Below are positions 1-7,149 of a stretch of 21,188 nt of DNA, piece by piece. Origin of the DNA: Desulfobacterales bacterium (lineage in GTDB: Bacteria > Desulfobacterota > Desulfobacteria > Desulfobacterales > 4be13); the NCBI GenBank assembly GCA_029940115.1, contig JAOZRQ010000037.1, positions 2,528 through 23,715 of the forward strand, read 5' to 3'. Numbering within the stretch: the first letter of the stretch is position 1; each line of letters begins with the position of its first letter. A program made the position numbers and the translations under genes. The notes under the pieces were generated by a model. The model made no database searches, was not told where the DNA came from, and saw nothing but the letters and a program-made list of their open reading frames with translations.

Positions 1-65
1 CCAACGATCGGGTTGCAACAAACTGGTGCCAGATCCAGAAGCCGGGTTTCTCTGATCGGTCAAAG

Positions 66-98
66 AAAAAGCAGAGCCTTTCCGGCTCTGCTTTTTTT
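66..98. terminator. Bidirectional intrinsic terminator
   Basis: The arms GCAGAGCC (71-78) and GGCTCTGC (84-91) form a perfect 8-bp stem around a 5-base loop. A run of seven T (92-98) follows on the plus strand and a run of five A (66-70) precedes the stem, so the structure can stop transcripts from either side. It lies 30 bases beyond the stop of the leftward PEP-CTERM gene and probably terminates it. A rightward gene ending before the window may share it. Confidence 0.8.
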
Positions 99-127
99 AT
101 AAACCCGATTGAACTCATGGACTAAAA

Positions 128-1363
128 CTAGGCCTTTTTGCCGAACTTCTTCCGAAGGCAGGCAAGCCCTGCCAGACCTGAACCCAAAAGGAACATGGTG
201 GCCGGTTCGGGGGCGTCAGCGGCACCGCCGCCTCCCCCACCAGGCCCGCCGAAGCCCCCAATGTTGACGATGAAGTCCTGTTTGGTGGGGGTCATGGCCA
301 CCTGATACAAACCGTCTGCATCAAATGCGGCGAATTCCTCAGGTGCCAGTGCCGAAAGTTCCGACAGATAGGTGCCAGCTATCTCCCTAGTCCGTCCCTG
401 CGTGGCAACCTTTTTCTCATTGGACTTCCGGGTTTTCACATTGTAACTCGCAAGCCTGCTCTCCACTTGCTCAAACTGATCGGCATCCAGTTGGCTGATG
501 CCCAGATGGCCGGCATTCGGATCAGTGTACAGGGCCTCCAGATCCTCACGGGTCAGCTTGCCTTTGCTTGCAAGCCAGTCGGCCAGTTTGTCTTCTGTCC
601 ACTTTCCTTGGTCAACATATTTCCGGTATTTCAGCTCATAGGCATACAGACTTGGGGCGAACAGATTCTTCAGTTCTGCCGCGCTCAGAAGCGTCCCCTT
701 CTTCGCAAGTTCGGCTTCCAGTCTGGCATCATCCCACAGGCCCTTGGTGTCGGTCTTCCCGTCCCTGACCTTTTTCAACCAGCTGTATTCGGTATTGTGC
801 AGCTTTCTCAAGTCACTGTCGCTCAACTGGTTGACATCCGCATTCAGTTCGGCCGTCAGTCTCATATCCTCTTCCGCGATCAGGACAAAATCTCCGGTCT
901 CCAAGTCGTAGGCATGACCCTCATTGTGATCGTTCACCACTTCCCAGATGGCAACCTGCAACGACCTCATCTCCTCGCTTTTGAGATTGTCATCATCCAG
1001 AAAGTTCTCCATGAGCCATGCGGCCTCTGTGCGCCCGGGCAGGCTGCTGGGATCTGCCAAATCAATGTCCGTGACCCCGGAATGCTGGCTCAGTTCCACA
1101 CAAAAGGCCCTGAACCATTCGCCCCCGTCTCCGTTAAGCACCAAATCGCCTTCCTCATCAGCGATTTGGACTGAAAAGGGTCCGCCACTTCCGTAATAGG
1201 AACGTTCCTTACCTGTCTCATAAACTTCGGTGTCGTCAAACTCAACCTGAACCGCTCCCGCATTGTTGAATTTGACAGCCATGTAGCTGTATGCGTGAAC
1301 GGTAAGCGGCATGACAAAAACGGCCAATGCCAGCGGGATTAAAACTTTGCCTAGTCGTTTCAT
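128..1363 (-). CDS. PEP-CTERM sorting-domain protein with thioester-domain-like motifs
   Basis: This is an exported 411-residue protein. It has a signal peptide (residues 1-24, MKR start, hydrophobic core, VHA end). Its C-terminal exosortase signal has PEP at 385-387, a glycine/leucine-rich hydrophobic segment and the basic tail RKKFGKKA. A poly-glycine linker precedes the signal. The part around residues 85-145 has FCVEL (Cys88) and LQVAIWEV (Gln136), the Cys and Gln-Ala-x-Trp pattern of thioester (TED-like) domains, in which Cys and Gln form an internal thioester. Residues about 172-320 are charged and helical, with two related blocks containing W..D.L...L..KG.L....L..L; this looks inserted in the domain. 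I chose the ATG at 1363, not 1387, because AAGGAGG sits 6 bases before it. A sigma-54 promoter lies upstream at 1571-1589. Ligand or partner is unknown. PEP-CTERM assignment is firm; the thioester reading is moderate. Confidence 0.88.
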   Translation of the reverse strand: MKRLGKVLIPLALAVFVMPLTVHAYSYMAVKFNNAGAVQVEFDDTEVYETGKERSYYGSGGPFSVQIADEEGDLVLNGDGGEWFRAFCVELSQHSGVTDIDLADPSSLPGRTEAAWLMENFLDDDNLKSEEMRSLQVAIWEVVNDHNEGHAYDLETGDFVLIAEEDMRLTAELNADVNQLSDSDLRKLHNTEYSWLKKVRDGKTDTKGLWDDARLEAELAKKGTLLSAAELKNLFAPSLYAYELKYRKYVDQGKWTEDKLADWLASKGKLTREDLEALYTDPNAGHLGISQLDADQFEQVESRLASYNVKTRKSNEKKVATQGRTREIAGTYLSELSALAPEEFAAFDADGLYQVAMTPTKQDFIVNIGGFGGPGGGGGGAADAPEPATMFLLGSGLAGLACLRKKFGKKA

Positions 1364-1436
1364 TTCGACCTCCTTTTGAAAAATCATAGTGCGTTTGTGT
1401 CAAATACATGATTGAAGCGGACCGAAACTCTCATAT

Positions 1437-1461
1437 TCACATACTTGCTTATCACCTCCTT
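1437..1461 (-). promoter_or_regulatory. Perfect Shine-Dalgarno followed by an AUG-UGA minimal ORF in the leader
   Basis: Read leftward, 1461-1451 is AAGGAGGTGAT, a full-length complement of the 16S rRNA 3' end. Eight bases later comes ATG (1442-1440) followed at once by TGA (1439-1437). No longer ORF with good spacing follows. It lies about 75 bases before the PEP-CTERM start and about 100 bases after the predicted sigma-54 transcription start, so it would be in the mRNA leader. It may be a ribosome-stalling or standby site, or the remains of a lost leader gene. Confidence 0.4.
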
Positions 1462-1474
1462 AAACATACTATTG

Positions 1475-1556
1475 CCTGACCAAACAAGTTTTGACAGGTG
1501 GCATTTTTCAGAAGCCCTTGGGGAATCCTGAACATATCAGAATTTATTTGGTCAGG
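1475..1556. repeat. 10-bp inverted repeat in the PEP-CTERM mRNA leader
   Basis: CCTGACCAAA (1475-1484) and TTTGGTCAGG (1547-1556) are perfect inverted copies separated by 62 bases. The right arm lies just downstream of the predicted sigma-54 start site, so the leader RNA could fold into one long stem. It could also be a protein-binding pair. Confidence 0.5.
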
Positions 1557-1570
1557 TACCATATTATAGT

Positions 1571-1589
1571 ATAGCAAGAAGAGTGCCAA
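1571..1589 (-). promoter_or_regulatory. Sigma-54 (RpoN) promoter for the PEP-CTERM gene
   Basis: On the minus strand the sequence is TTGGCAC, TCTTC, TTGCTAT. GG and GC are separated by exactly 10 bases, matching the RpoN consensus TGGCAC-N5-TTGCW at every defined position. Transcription should start near 1562 and run to the PEP-CTERM start at 1363, giving a leader of about 200 bases. No competing sigma-70 promoter is obvious in the leader. Confidence 0.8.
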
Positions 1590-1683
1590 GAACGCCAAAA
1601 TCCCTCATTATTTTTTTAAATCCTATAATATCAGCAGGTTGCAGGATGCTTTTTTTCAAGTATAACAAAATAGAAGCCATTTA

Positions 1684-1733
1684 AAAGTGTTCAAATTGAA
1701 CACTTTGTCTAGACAGAATGTTCAAATTGAACA
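1684..1733. promoter_or_regulatory. Two matching palindromes, probable enhancer (activator) sites
   Basis: Site 1 (1684-1706) has arms AAAGTGTTCAA and TTGAACACTTT around one base. Site 2 (1719-1733) repeats the core TGTTCAAATTGAACA. Their centres are 31 bp apart, about three helical turns, and a third palindrome TGTCTAGACA (1707-1716) fills the gap. They lie about 133 and 164 bp upstream of the predicted sigma-54 start site, typical for enhancer sites of RpoN activators. They could instead be operators for the truncated ATPase gene at 1823. Confidence 0.6.
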
Positions 1734-1822
1734 CTTGCTGGACGGTCTGCAAATGGGCACATTTGCAAGTTGGGGGAATCAAACTTTTCGATCTGCTGAG
1801 AATTGAAAGAGAGCGGGCCATC

Positions 1823-2075
1823 ATGCGCATAGACCACCTCATTGTCAAAAATTTCATAAGGATTCAAAGACCGTGAGTTCTCGTTTCATCCCCGGTTCAA
1901 CCTCATCGTCGGGGATAACGGCACAGGCAAGACCTCGTTGCTCGATGCCTTGTCCATCGCCTCAGGAAGCTGGTTTCTCGGACTCAGGGGATGCGACACC
2001 CGGCCCATCCGATCTCATGAGGTGATGCGGATGCGTTTCAATGTGGGGCACACTGGGGAAGGGCACGAGCGTATG
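1823..2075 (+). pseudogene. 5' fragment of an AAA ATPase gene, frameshifted and truncated
   Basis: The start MRIDHLIVKNF and, in a second frame, KDREFSFHPRFNLIVGDNGT then GKTSLLDAL are the N-terminus and Walker A loop (GDNGTGKT) of an SMC/RecF-like AAA ATPase of the COG3950/AAA_21 kind, often found in defence or mobile islands. The first frame ends at a TGA (1874-1876). A one-base shift near 1865 restores the family sequence up to about RMRFNVGHTGEG. After that the reading is unrelated and meets the 3' end of the regulator at 2090. Only about 80 of several hundred residues remain. Walker B, signature and any partner gene are missing, so it is not functional. Confidence 0.75.
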
Positions 2076-2089
2076 AATCAATATTCAAT

Positions 2090-4225
2090 TTACTGCTCGC
2101 CGATGGCAATCCCATACTTCCGCAACCTGCTGTAAAGGGTCCCCCTGCTGACCCCAACCATCTTGGCGGCCTTGCTTTTGTTCCAGTTGTTTTGGTTCAG
2201 GGCATTGAGAATCAGCTCCTTTTCTGATTTCAGTACCGGCTTTCCATTCTTGTTCAAGGTGGTGTTCTGGGTGCTGACCAGCAACTCCGGTTGCAGGTGT
2301 TTCGTGCCGATGCTCCCGCCAGGGCAGAGCACACACGCGTATTCAATCGCGTTCTTCAGTTCCCGCACATTTCCGGGCCAAGGATAGCGCATGAAGATGC
2401 TGAGGACCTTGTCCGACACCCCGCTGAACTCTTTTCCGGTGTTCTTCCCCTCCAGATCCATGAAATGCCTGACGAGAAGCGGGATGTCCGCAGTTCGCTC
2501 CCGCAAAGGCGGCAGTTGGATGTTGAACACTTTGAGGCGGTAATAGAGATCCTCCCGAAACCGTCCCCCATACACTCGATCCTCAAGATCAACATTGGTC
2601 GCGGCGATCACCCGCACATTCGCCTTGCGGGTCTCGCTCTCCCCCACCCGTTCAAACTCTTTATATTCCAGCACTCTGAGCAGTTTGGCCTGCAAATGCG
2701 GCGCCAGTTCGCCGATCTCGTCCAAAAATATGGTGCCGCCTTGGGCACTTTGGAACCGGCCCACCTTGTCCCGGTCCGCGCTGGTGAACGCGCCCCTCAC
2801 ATGCCCGAAGAGTTCGCTTTCAATCAGATTTTCGGCCAGCATCGCACAGTTCACCTTCACCAGCGACTTTTCCGAGCGAAGGCTGCTGTAATGGATCGCC
2901 TCCATGACCCGCTCCTTGCCCGTTCCTGTCTCACCGGTGATCAGCACCGTGCTTTCAGTTTGGGCGAAATGCTCCAGCAACGCATAGATCCGTTGCATCG
3001 CCTCGCTCTTTCCGATGATGTTCTTGAAGGAGGTGCGCTCCTGAAGCTTGATCTCCAACTCCACCAAACGGGTGATGTCCCGGATCACCAGTATCGCGCC
3101 GATCACTTGGTTCCGGTGATCCAGCAGGGGTGAGGTGGTGAGGCTCAGGCGCTTTTCCGGATGGCCCTTGTCGGTGCATCCCACATGATGGTCCGAGACG
3201 GTCTGCCCGGTCTCCAGCAGAACACGCATCACTTTGACACATTGCCCCGAACACCAGTCTGACAGGTGGTCCAACGGCGATCCCGGCATAATCTGATCAG
3301 CGAGGGGACAGATATCCGCCAAGGGTTCATTCACCTGAATCACCCGGGCCTCGGCATCCACTGTGACAATGCCTTCGGGGATGCTGCGAAAGACCGCTTC
3401 CAGCTTGGCTTGGGAGGCCTCCTTCTCCCGGATGGCCTCTTTCAGGGATTCTTCGGCGAGTCTGCGCTCGGTGGTGTCCCGGCCCACCGCCTGAAATTCC
3501 ATGATCCGGCCCCCATCATCAAAAAAGGCCCGGTCGGTCCGCTGATGCCATCGGAGTTCACCCGTGGCGTTCATCACCTGATGTTCCACCGTGGCCACCG
3601 CATTCTCAGCGGTGAATGAGGCAAGATGGGTTTCCATTCTTTTCCGGTCCTTCTTCCATATGAAGTCGAGAAAATTCCGGCCGATCAGATCCTCGATGGG
3701 TCTGCCAAAACAGCGGCAATACGCGCCATTGGCAAAGGTGAGCCTCCCATCTCGCTGGAACCGGCAGATCAGTTCGGTCTGATCCTCAACTACCGCCCGG
3801 TATCTCCGTTCGCTTTTCCGCAGTTCATCTTCCATGCGGCTGCGTTCCAAGTGGAGCCGCACCCGCGCGTTGATGATGGACGCGCTGAAGGGCTTGATGA
3901 TGTAATCCGCAGCTCCGGAATTCAGGCCCCGGACCTCATCCATGTCTTTGTCCATCGCAGTCGTGAAGATGACAGGGATGTTCCGGGTCCTCCGGTCGGC
4001 TTTCAATTTCCTGATGATCTCGTATCCGTCCATGCTTGGCATGACAATGTCCAGCAATATCAGATCAGGAATGGTCTCATTCTCAATACAGTCGAACACC
4101 TCCCGGCCGCATGTCGCGCCGATCAGTTTGTAATCCCCTGTCAACACCTTTGCCAGTATTCGGATATTGTTCGGCTCGTCATCAACAATCATTATCTTCT
4201 GTCTTGAAGTATTAGTCTGCTCCAT
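2090..4225 (-). CDS. Receiver-PAS-PAS sigma-54-dependent transcriptional activator
   Basis: This 711-residue cytoplasmic regulator has five parts in order. The receiver (10-123) has acidic pair Asp15/16, phospho-acceptor Asp59 and Lys111. PAS1 spans about 140-250 and PAS2 about 275-385. The AAA+ sigma-54 interaction domain (402-630) has Walker A GETGTGKE (431-438) and Walker B IFLDEIGEL. A Fis-type helix-turn-helix (685-705) binds DNA. The RpoN-contacting loop reads GAFTSA (478-483) instead of GAFTGA. PAS2 carries Cys306, Cys325, Cys329 and Cys350, a possible metal or redox site. Such proteins remodel sigma-54 polymerase after phosphorylation and PAS sensing. No kinase is directly adjacent; a cognate kinase could be in the 8-12.5 kb cluster. 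The ATG at 4225 follows an AGGAA. The PEP-CTERM sigma-54 promoter is the nearest candidate target, but that link is inference. Confidence 0.92.
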   Translation of the reverse strand: MEQTNTSRQKIMIVDDEPNNIRILAKVLTGDYKLIGATCGREVFDCIENETIPDLILLDIVMPSMDGYEIIRKLKADRRTRNIPVIFTTAMDKDMDEVRGLNSGAADYIIKPFSASIINARVRLHLERSRMEDELRKSERRYRAVVEDQTELICRFQRDGRLTFANGAYCRCFGRPIEDLIGRNFLDFIWKKDRKRMETHLASFTAENAVATVEHQVMNATGELRWHQRTDRAFFDDGGRIMEFQAVGRDTTERRLAEESLKEAIREKEASQAKLEAVFRSIPEGIVTVDAEARVIQVNEPLADICPLADQIMPGSPLDHLSDWCSGQCVKVMRVLLETGQTVSDHHVGCTDKGHPEKRLSLTTSPLLDHRNQVIGAILVIRDITRLVELEIKLQERTSFKNIIGKSEAMQRIYALLEHFAQTESTVLITGETGTGKERVMEAIHYSSLRSEKSLVKVNCAMLAENLIESELFGHVRGAFTSADRDKVGRFQSAQGGTIFLDEIGELAPHLQAKLLRVLEYKEFERVGESETRKANVRVIAATNVDLEDRVYGGRFREDLYYRLKVFNIQLPPLRERTADIPLLVRHFMDLEGKNTGKEFSGVSDKVLSIFMRYPWPGNVRELKNAIEYACVLCPGGSIGTKHLQPELLVSTQNTTLNKNGKPVLKSEKELILNALNQNNWNKSKAAKMVGVSRGTLYSRLRKYGIAIGEQ

Positions 4226-4257
4226 ATGGATTTCCTGAAACTGTCTTTGCAGTTGCC

Positions 4258-4402
4258 GGCATCCTTCATCAGTTCACAGTTTTTTGAGACGAAAAAGTTT
4301 GCAGTTCCGCCTTCAGGCGGTGTGGCGCCGCCGAGAGGCGGAACTGCAAACTTTTCCCATCCGAAAAGTGCAAACCACTTTTCATATGAAATGAAGGATG
4401 CC
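4258..4402. repeat. Palindromic MITE/REP-like hairpin element, copy 1
   Basis: Perfect 20-bp arms at 4293-4312 and 4336-4355 (AGTTTGCAGTTCCGCCT core) enclose a GC-rich loop. Outer arms GGCATCCTTCAT (4258-4269) and ATGAAGGATGCC (4391-4402) form a second perfect 12-bp inverted repeat. A second copy of the inner hairpin occurs at 16789-16847, so this is a dispersed element. It fills the gap between the 4456-5715 gene and the sigma-54 activator, ending 33 bases before the activator start. It may also act as a transcript-stabilising or terminating structure. Confidence 0.8.
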
Positions 4403-4455
4403 CAGTTGCCTTGTCAATTTTGTCAGTTCACGAAGCGCACGCAGAATCATGCAGG

Positions 4456-5715
4456 CTACAGGCTGTTCATCCGCGGAACATAATGCGTCTTGATCAGTTT
4501 CACAGCCCAGTTCTTCTTGCATGGGGGCCATTCCTGATATAGTTCGAAGAATTTGCTTTTGTTATAGGTATAAAGCTGGACCACATCCAGCGGGCTGATC
4601 TCGGTGATGAGTTGCCACAGCATGTCCCGCACGGGTTCGGGGAGGTTCGGACTCGGGTACACCAAGGTCTTTGTCATGTCATGAGAAAGATGCGAGTGAG
4701 GGGATCGTCCGCCCTTGATCTGCTTTGCCAACCGTTCGATCTCAAAGAATTCCTTGGGCAGGTCCTCTTTCAACTGTCGGACATACCGCTTCTTCTGCCC
4801 CAAGTTGAGTTCGTCATAGTCGAGATCCGGCCAGCGTGCGGACAGAATGTCCACGAAGATGCACTCCCGCTTGATGTCCAGGAGATGCGGATGCCTCTCG
4901 TAATGGTTCAGGCTGATCCTGACCAGTCCCTCGCGGATGAGACTTGAGTGGAGCATCCGGTCGGCGATGGAAAAGACCCCCTTCATGTCATCCCCCAACT
5001 CCTTCATCCATGCCTTGTTTTCCAATATCAGCAGGGAGCTCTCTTGGCGGAGCACATCCCGAAACAGATAGACCCCGTCAAAGGCCATGGTATGGAAGCA
5101 ACGGGTGTCATTAAAGGGGATGTCAGGCATCATCAGGCTGCGGTACCGCAAATCGCCGTGGCGTTTCGCGCTGTCAATGATCTTTTTTCTGAATTCAGGA
5201 TCAAACCACGCGTCGGTGCCAGTGAACTGCCGGGTCAGCTCCCGCTGTTCCCTCGCGGCTTCCATGATGCGGCTCGCCGTGAGGGGATGAACCACAATCG
5301 CGTCCACCATGAGCAGGTCCAGGGGATTCAGATAATGGGAGAGATCCTGGTCAATGTCGAGCCATATCCCCGTCTCTCTTGTGATGTCGGCGATCTGTCT
5401 CAGATATCGGTCAAAGATCTGTTGCATCAGATCCCGGGTGAACGAATGGAACGGAAAGTAGATCGGCCGCTTGTGTTGCCTTGGAGTCAACAGAATGGCA
5501 AACTGGTTTGCCCCGCCGTGGGAGAGATAGAAATTGTCCTTTTTCTCGGCTGCGATCTCCGGGCTCCACCCCATGCCGTCAATGGAGAACGTCAAAAGGG
5601 ACGTCGGCCCGATGCCGATATCCGACAGACAAGCATTGTACCGTCCCACCAATTCCAGCGTGTTCACAGGAATCAGCCCCTCTCCGAAAAGTCCCTCACT
5701 CGCCAGTGTTTTCAT
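4456..5715 (-). CDS. Uncharacterised 419-residue protein resembling DUF6638
   Basis: No function can be assigned. The N-terminus (L..EGLFGEGLIPVNTLELVGRYN) and the following IDGMGWSPEIA and FYLSHGGANQFAILLTP stretches match what I recall of the DUF6638 family; that family name is from memory. Other visible features are IDQDLSHYLNPLDLLMVDAI, a cluster of conserved-looking His/Asp residues, and no signal peptide or membrane segment, so it is probably cytoplasmic. I chose the ATG at 5715, which follows GGGAG with 10-base spacing. The open frame continues upstream to 5841, but those codons come from a dispersed repeat (5744-5814) and should not be translated. It ends 54 bases before the hairpin element at 4258-4402. 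Neighbours give no clear functional clue. Confidence 0.75.
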   Translation of the reverse strand: MKTLASEGLFGEGLIPVNTLELVGRYNACLSDIGIGPTSLLTFSIDGMGWSPEIAAEKKDNFYLSHGGANQFAILLTPRQHKRPIYFPFHSFTRDLMQQIFDRYLRQIADITRETGIWLDIDQDLSHYLNPLDLLMVDAIVVHPLTASRIMEAAREQRELTRQFTGTDAWFDPEFRKKIIDSAKRHGDLRYRSLMMPDIPFNDTRCFHTMAFDGVYLFRDVLRQESSLLILENKAWMKELGDDMKGVFSIADRMLHSSLIREGLVRISLNHYERHPHLLDIKRECIFVDILSARWPDLDYDELNLGQKKRYVRQLKEDLPKEFFEIERLAKQIKGGRSPHSHLSHDMTKTLVYPSPNLPEPVRDMLWQLITEISPLDVVQLYTYNKSKFFELYQEWPPCKKNWAVKLIKTHYVPRMNSL

Positions 5716-5743
5716 GGATTCAAGTCTCCCACCAAGTTTCCTT

Positions 5744-5814
5744 GTCATTTCTGCGAAAGCAGGAATCCATTTCTCGTCAGGGAGACGGTGGATTCCTGAT
5801 TTCTCAGGAATGAC
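5744..5814. repeat. Dispersed inverted repeat (GTCATTTCTGCGAAAGCAGG type)
   Basis: Arms 5744-5769 and 5789-5814 are 26-base inverted copies with three mismatches. In translation one strand reads FLRKQESI or CESRNP and the other IPAFAEMT, the familiar signature of a repeat family scattered through many proteobacterial genomes. It sits just upstream of the 4456-5715 gene and explains the false N-terminal extension of that frame. Confidence 0.8.
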
Positions 5815-5837
5815 CTGATGATCGAGTTTCAAGAAAT

Positions 5838-5869
5838 GCAAAAAATCCGCCTGACGGCTTCATTTTTGC
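5838..5869 (-). terminator. Possible intrinsic terminator after the Rpn-type nuclease gene
   Basis: Read leftward, GCAAAAAT, a 4-base bulge, CCG, a short loop, CGG and ATTTTTTGC form a stem 21 bases beyond the nuclease stop, with T residues on the 3' side. The GC part of the stem is short, so termination may be weak. Confidence 0.35.
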
Positions 5870-5889
5870 ACTCCTTCCTGTTATTGACT

Positions 5890-6828
5890 TCAGGACGTCA
5901 AAGTTCTGGCCAGTTTGCTGATTTCTCCGGGTTTCAGGCCGGTGACCGCAACGATCTCCTTTTGGGTCAGCTTTCTGGATTGCAGCAGATTCTTTGCAAT
6001 TTTCCTCAGAGTCAGAATCTGCCCCTGTTCCAAGCCCTGTTCCAAGCCGAGTTCCAGCCCTCTCTCCATTCCCACTTCTTCAATGGATTGCAGCATTTTC
6101 ACCTCCTCATAAAACGGATCTGTCTGAATCAGTTTCTGATATTTCCTCTCCTCGCTTTTGTTCAGGGGAATGCTCTCCTGGATCAGCGAGAAAAGCGTTG
6201 CCCGTTTGGGGCCTGTGGGCATCTTGGCAATGCCCCTGACCGCCTTGGCCTTTATCACGGGCCGATCTCTTTTCGGATAGTCTGTCAGCGGCAGATACGC
6301 GGCCGCCAGAGGATTCTTCCCGGCCAGATCCTCAAATTCCTTTGCCTTGTAGTCTTTCAGCTTGATCAGCCGGTAGGTGAACTCGTTCACCGGATACTGG
6401 AGCAGAGAGATGTTGAACGTTTTCGTGATCGGCTTTCTCCACTTGGCAGGATCGGTGAACATCGCGATGGGAAAGATCAGCTTCCGATGTTTGAAATAAA
6501 TCCCGCAGAAATAGTGGAACATCCGCTCCTCAAAGCCTCCCTTTCTCTTGCTCTCCTGTTCCCAGTGAATCAGAATCCATTCCAAGGTTCCGTTCAGGTC
6601 TATCTGAATCAAAATCAGGGCGTCCGTGAGCCTCTGCTGATCCTTTTCCTTTCGCCGTCCCTTCGGTTCCCCAAACAGCGCGATCAGTTCCTTGTCCAGA
6701 AACTTGGCGGTGTCAAACCGCATGATCTTCGCCAGATCCGGAAAGAACAGCTCGAAATATTCCCGCAGGCAGAGTCTCAGTGCCTCCTTGTGCCGGATGT
6801 CGAATTTGCTCCGTTTTTCTGTTGCCAT
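5890..6828 (-). CDS. Rpn/PDDEXK-type nuclease or transposase-like protein
   Basis: This 312-residue protein resembles the Rpn (recombination-promoting nuclease) / PDDEXK_2 families, which are abundant in large repeat-rich genomes. The nuclease core is residues 40-110: FLDKELIALF, then LTDAL with Asp69, then ILIHWEQESK with Glu90. The usual E-x-Q is E-x-E here (Glu90, Glu92). The following GFEERMFHYF stretch is typical. The C-terminus carries a short repeat (GLELGLEQGLEQGQ) and a helix-turn-helix-like end (TQKEIVAVTGLKPGEISKL), also common in the family. The ATG at 6828 follows AAAGGGG. It is a single gene with no transposon ends visible at its borders. Rpn proteins cut DNA and promote RecA-independent recombination in E. 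coli; activity here is inferred. Confidence 0.85.
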   Translation of the reverse strand: MATEKRSKFDIRHKEALRLCLREYFELFFPDLAKIMRFDTAKFLDKELIALFGEPKGRRKEKDQQRLTDALILIQIDLNGTLEWILIHWEQESKRKGGFEERMFHYFCGIYFKHRKLIFPIAMFTDPAKWRKPITKTFNISLLQYPVNEFTYRLIKLKDYKAKEFEDLAGKNPLAAAYLPLTDYPKRDRPVIKAKAVRGIAKMPTGPKRATLFSLIQESIPLNKSEERKYQKLIQTDPFYEEVKMLQSIEEVGMERGLELGLEQGLEQGQILTLRKIAKNLLQSRKLTQKEIVAVTGLKPGEISKLARTLTS

Positions 6829-7107
6829 GATTATATATCCCCTTTCTCAATTCGCTCAGTACTCGGCTTCCACTTCTCCGCTTGCTGGCTGAATGTCTGC
6901 CCGCCTGTGTCGGCCATATCTCATCATCACCCAGATAATGGGTCTTCAGTTCCGCAAGCGGGCCCACCGGCCCTTGACAGAATTTTTCAAATTCGACGCA
7001 ATTTTGTCCGAACTTAGAGAGTCAGATTGCAATGTGACAAAGTAGGATCAGCAAATTCCGATGTCGGCCAGAATGCAATGGGCCAGTTGGAACAGTCTTT
7101 TCCGAAA
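6829..7107. other. Intergenic stretch without a supported gene
   Basis: This gap separates the methyltransferase end from the nuclease start. I see small stems (CCCA/TGGG near 6940) and an unpaired TTGACA on the plus strand near 6974, but no rightward gene to go with it. The open frame on the minus strand through 6713-6967 lacks a good ribosome site and overlaps the nuclease start, so I do not call it. Confidence 0.5.
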
Positions 7108-7149
7108 ACATCAAGCATCAAACATCAAGCATCAAACATCAAGCATCAA
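7108..7149. repeat. Heptamer array (RCATCAA x6) at the methyltransferase 3' end
   Basis: Three perfect 14-base copies of ACATCAAGCATCAA, which are six 7-base words RCATCAA in exact register. The left part is intergenic. The right part encodes the last residues (about MLDV) and the stop codon (7132-7134) of the methyltransferase. Confidence 0.9.

Noticed and set aside
1749..1766. GCAAATG/CATTTGC inverted pair considered as a second sigma-54 or operator site
   Set aside because: The GG/GC spacing does not fit RpoN and the pair has no second copy; it is noted only as a short stem.
5716..5841. N-terminal extension of the DUF6638-like protein
   Set aside because: It is encoded by a dispersed inverted repeat, and the ATG at 5715 has a ribosome site.
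6713..6967. An 84-codon frame upstream of and overlapping the nuclease start
   Set aside because: It has no ribosome site or recognisable family, and its second half is the nuclease gene read in another frame.
5818..7017. A 399-codon open frame antisense to the nuclease gene
   Set aside because: The minus strand encodes a recognisable Rpn-type protein with a good ribosome site; the plus-strand frame has no family features and is a mirror of that gene.
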